From contig LN554852.1 in assembly GCA_000953735.1 (NCBI GenBank), forward strand, positions 3,049,846 to 3,113,845: a stretch of DNA of 64,000 nt, given 5' to 3'. Below, in pieces: positions 63,324-64,000 of this stretch. The notes below the pieces were generated by a model, which was not told the DNA's origin, did no database searches, and worked only from the letters and a program-made list of their open reading frames with translations. How positions within the stretch are numbered: position 1 is the first letter of the stretch; each line of letters starts with the position of its first letter. The translations under genes were made by a program, and so were the position numbers. This DNA is from Moritella viscosa. Lineage in GTDB: Bacteria; Pseudomonadota; Gammaproteobacteria; Enterobacterales; Moritellaceae.

Positions 63324-64000
63324 ATGACTGATAAACGTTTAGATACGTCTCGTACTATCATTGCCCCTCACGGCACCCAACTCAACGCTAAATCATGGCA
63401 AACCGAAGCGCCATTACGCATGTTGATGAACAATCTACACCCTGATGTTGCCGAGCATCCACATGCATTGGTTGTTTATGGCGGCATTGGTCGCGCGGCG
63501 CGTGATTGGGAATGTTACGACAAAATAGTCGAAGTACTAAAGCGCTTAGAGGATGACGAAACACTACTTGTACAATCAGGTAAACCAGTTGGCGTATTCA
63601 AAACCCACAGTAATGCCCCGCGTGTACTGATTGCCAACTCAAACCTAGTACCACATTGGGCAAACTGGGAACACTTCAACAAGCTAGATAAAGCTGGCTT
63701 GATGATGTATGGGCAGATGACCGCAGGTTCTTGGATCTATATCGGCTCGCAAGGCATTGTGCAAGGTACTTACGAAACATTCGTGGCGATGGCAAAACAA
63801 CATTTTGACGGCCAAGCACAAGGTCGCTGGGTATTAACAGCTGGTTTAGGTGGCATGGGTGGCGCGCAACCGCTTGCCGCAACAATGGCAGGCTTTTCTA
63901 TGATTGCCGTTGAATGTGATGAATCACGTATCGATTACCGCCTGCGTACCGGTTATGTCGATAAAAAAGCCACAACCCTTGATGAAGCATTAGCGCTACT
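63324..64000 (+). CDS. hutU: urocanate hydratase, N-terminal part
   Basis: Starts at the ATG 63324 with AAAGGAAAT upstream and is open to the end of the window (225 codons). The N-terminal region is the urocanase signature: [78 protein letters not shown] and [19 protein letters not shown] (NAD site). It hydrates urocanate to imidazolonepropionate. The C-terminal half and presumably hutH lie beyond the window. Confidence 0.96.
   Translation, partial: MTDKRLDTSRTIIAPHGTQLNAKSWQTEAPLRMLMNNLHPDVAEHPHALVVYGGIGRAARDWECYDKIVEVLKRLEDDETLLVQSGKPVGVFKTHSNAPRVLIANSNLVPHWANWEHFNKLDKAGLMMYGQMTAGSWIYIGSQGIVQGTYETFVAMAKQHFDGQAQGRWVLTAGLGGMGGAQPLAATMAGFSMIAVECDESRIDYRLRTGYVDKKATTLDEALAL

Noticed and set aside
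1-64000. CRISPR arrays, tRNA or rRNA genes, prophage genes
   Set aside because: No regularly spaced identical repeats, cloverleaf-type sequences or phage structural genes were seen on reading the window; this was by eye only.

Overview
The window reads as a chromosomal segment of a marine gammaproteobacterium. It has AT-rich spacers, about 40 % GC by impression, Fur- and FNR-type boxes, and a hut operon. The mix of an ECI2-like crotonase, a RhlE-type helicase and AldB suggests the Moritella/Psychromonas/Shewanella/Vibrio neighbourhood. Moritella is my guess from general resemblance only; it was not tested. No rRNA, tRNA, CRISPR array or prophage was seen.

Layout. 1-6.0 kb: the tail of a di-heme peroxidase-like protein, an enoyl-CoA isomerase, a LysR regulator divergent from a cupin/flavin amine oxidase pair, a GNAT acetyltransferase and a membrane GGDEF protein. 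6.3-15 kb: a surface polysaccharide block. One GT2 gene lies on +. A tightly packed minus-strand operon follows, made of three glycosyltransferases, rfbB-rfbA-rfbC-rfbD (dTDP-L-rhamnose) and a Rossmann/SAF-domain oxidoreductase. 15.2-20.9 kb: a U32-family (RlhA-like) protein behind a perfect FNR box, a multi-pass membrane protein and an M3-type metallopeptidase. 21.3-23.7 kb: a secreted subtilase followed at once by a small secreted protein that looks like a free-standing subtilase propeptide.

23.7-35.2 kb: metabolic and regulatory genes (Ald/PNT-like dehydrogenase, two LysR regulators, SDR-TetR pair, ASCH amidohydrolase, DUF2268-like protease with a frameshift, paired DUF606 membrane proteins, a decayed EamA transporter, a lipoprotein hydrolase fused to a beta-helix-like domain, a Bcr/CflA-type MFS pump). 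35.2-39.4 kb: an AttEFGH-like ABC operon whose permease is split by a frameshift. 39.5-46.2 kb: an FHA/winged-helix-like protein, a second GGDEF protein, a Fur-box-controlled FecBCDE-type iron importer and RhlE. 46.5-48.6 kb: two head-to-head genes whose 5' ends overlap.

49.3-54.6 kb is the most rearranged part. A mosaic relic of hcp and hcr (hybrid cluster protein and its reductase) is followed by a LysR fragment, then a heme-type TonB receptor with its own Fur palindrome, then a truncated IS5-family element joined to a second copy of the hcr 3' end, then an intact LysR gene homologous to the fragment. The hcr-tail/LysR unit is therefore present twice, flanking the receptor. 54.8-64 kb: rhodanese and NIPSNAP genes, an AraC regulator divergent from aldB, MerR plus a quinone-oxidoreductase-like gene, and hutC-hutI-hutG-hutU (hutU runs off the end).

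The strongest leads for new biology are the subtilase/free propeptide pair, the duplicated hcp-hcr/LysR scar around the heme receptor, the FNR box with a 40-codon ORF next to the U32 gene, and the SAF oxidoreductase at the end of the rhamnose operon.
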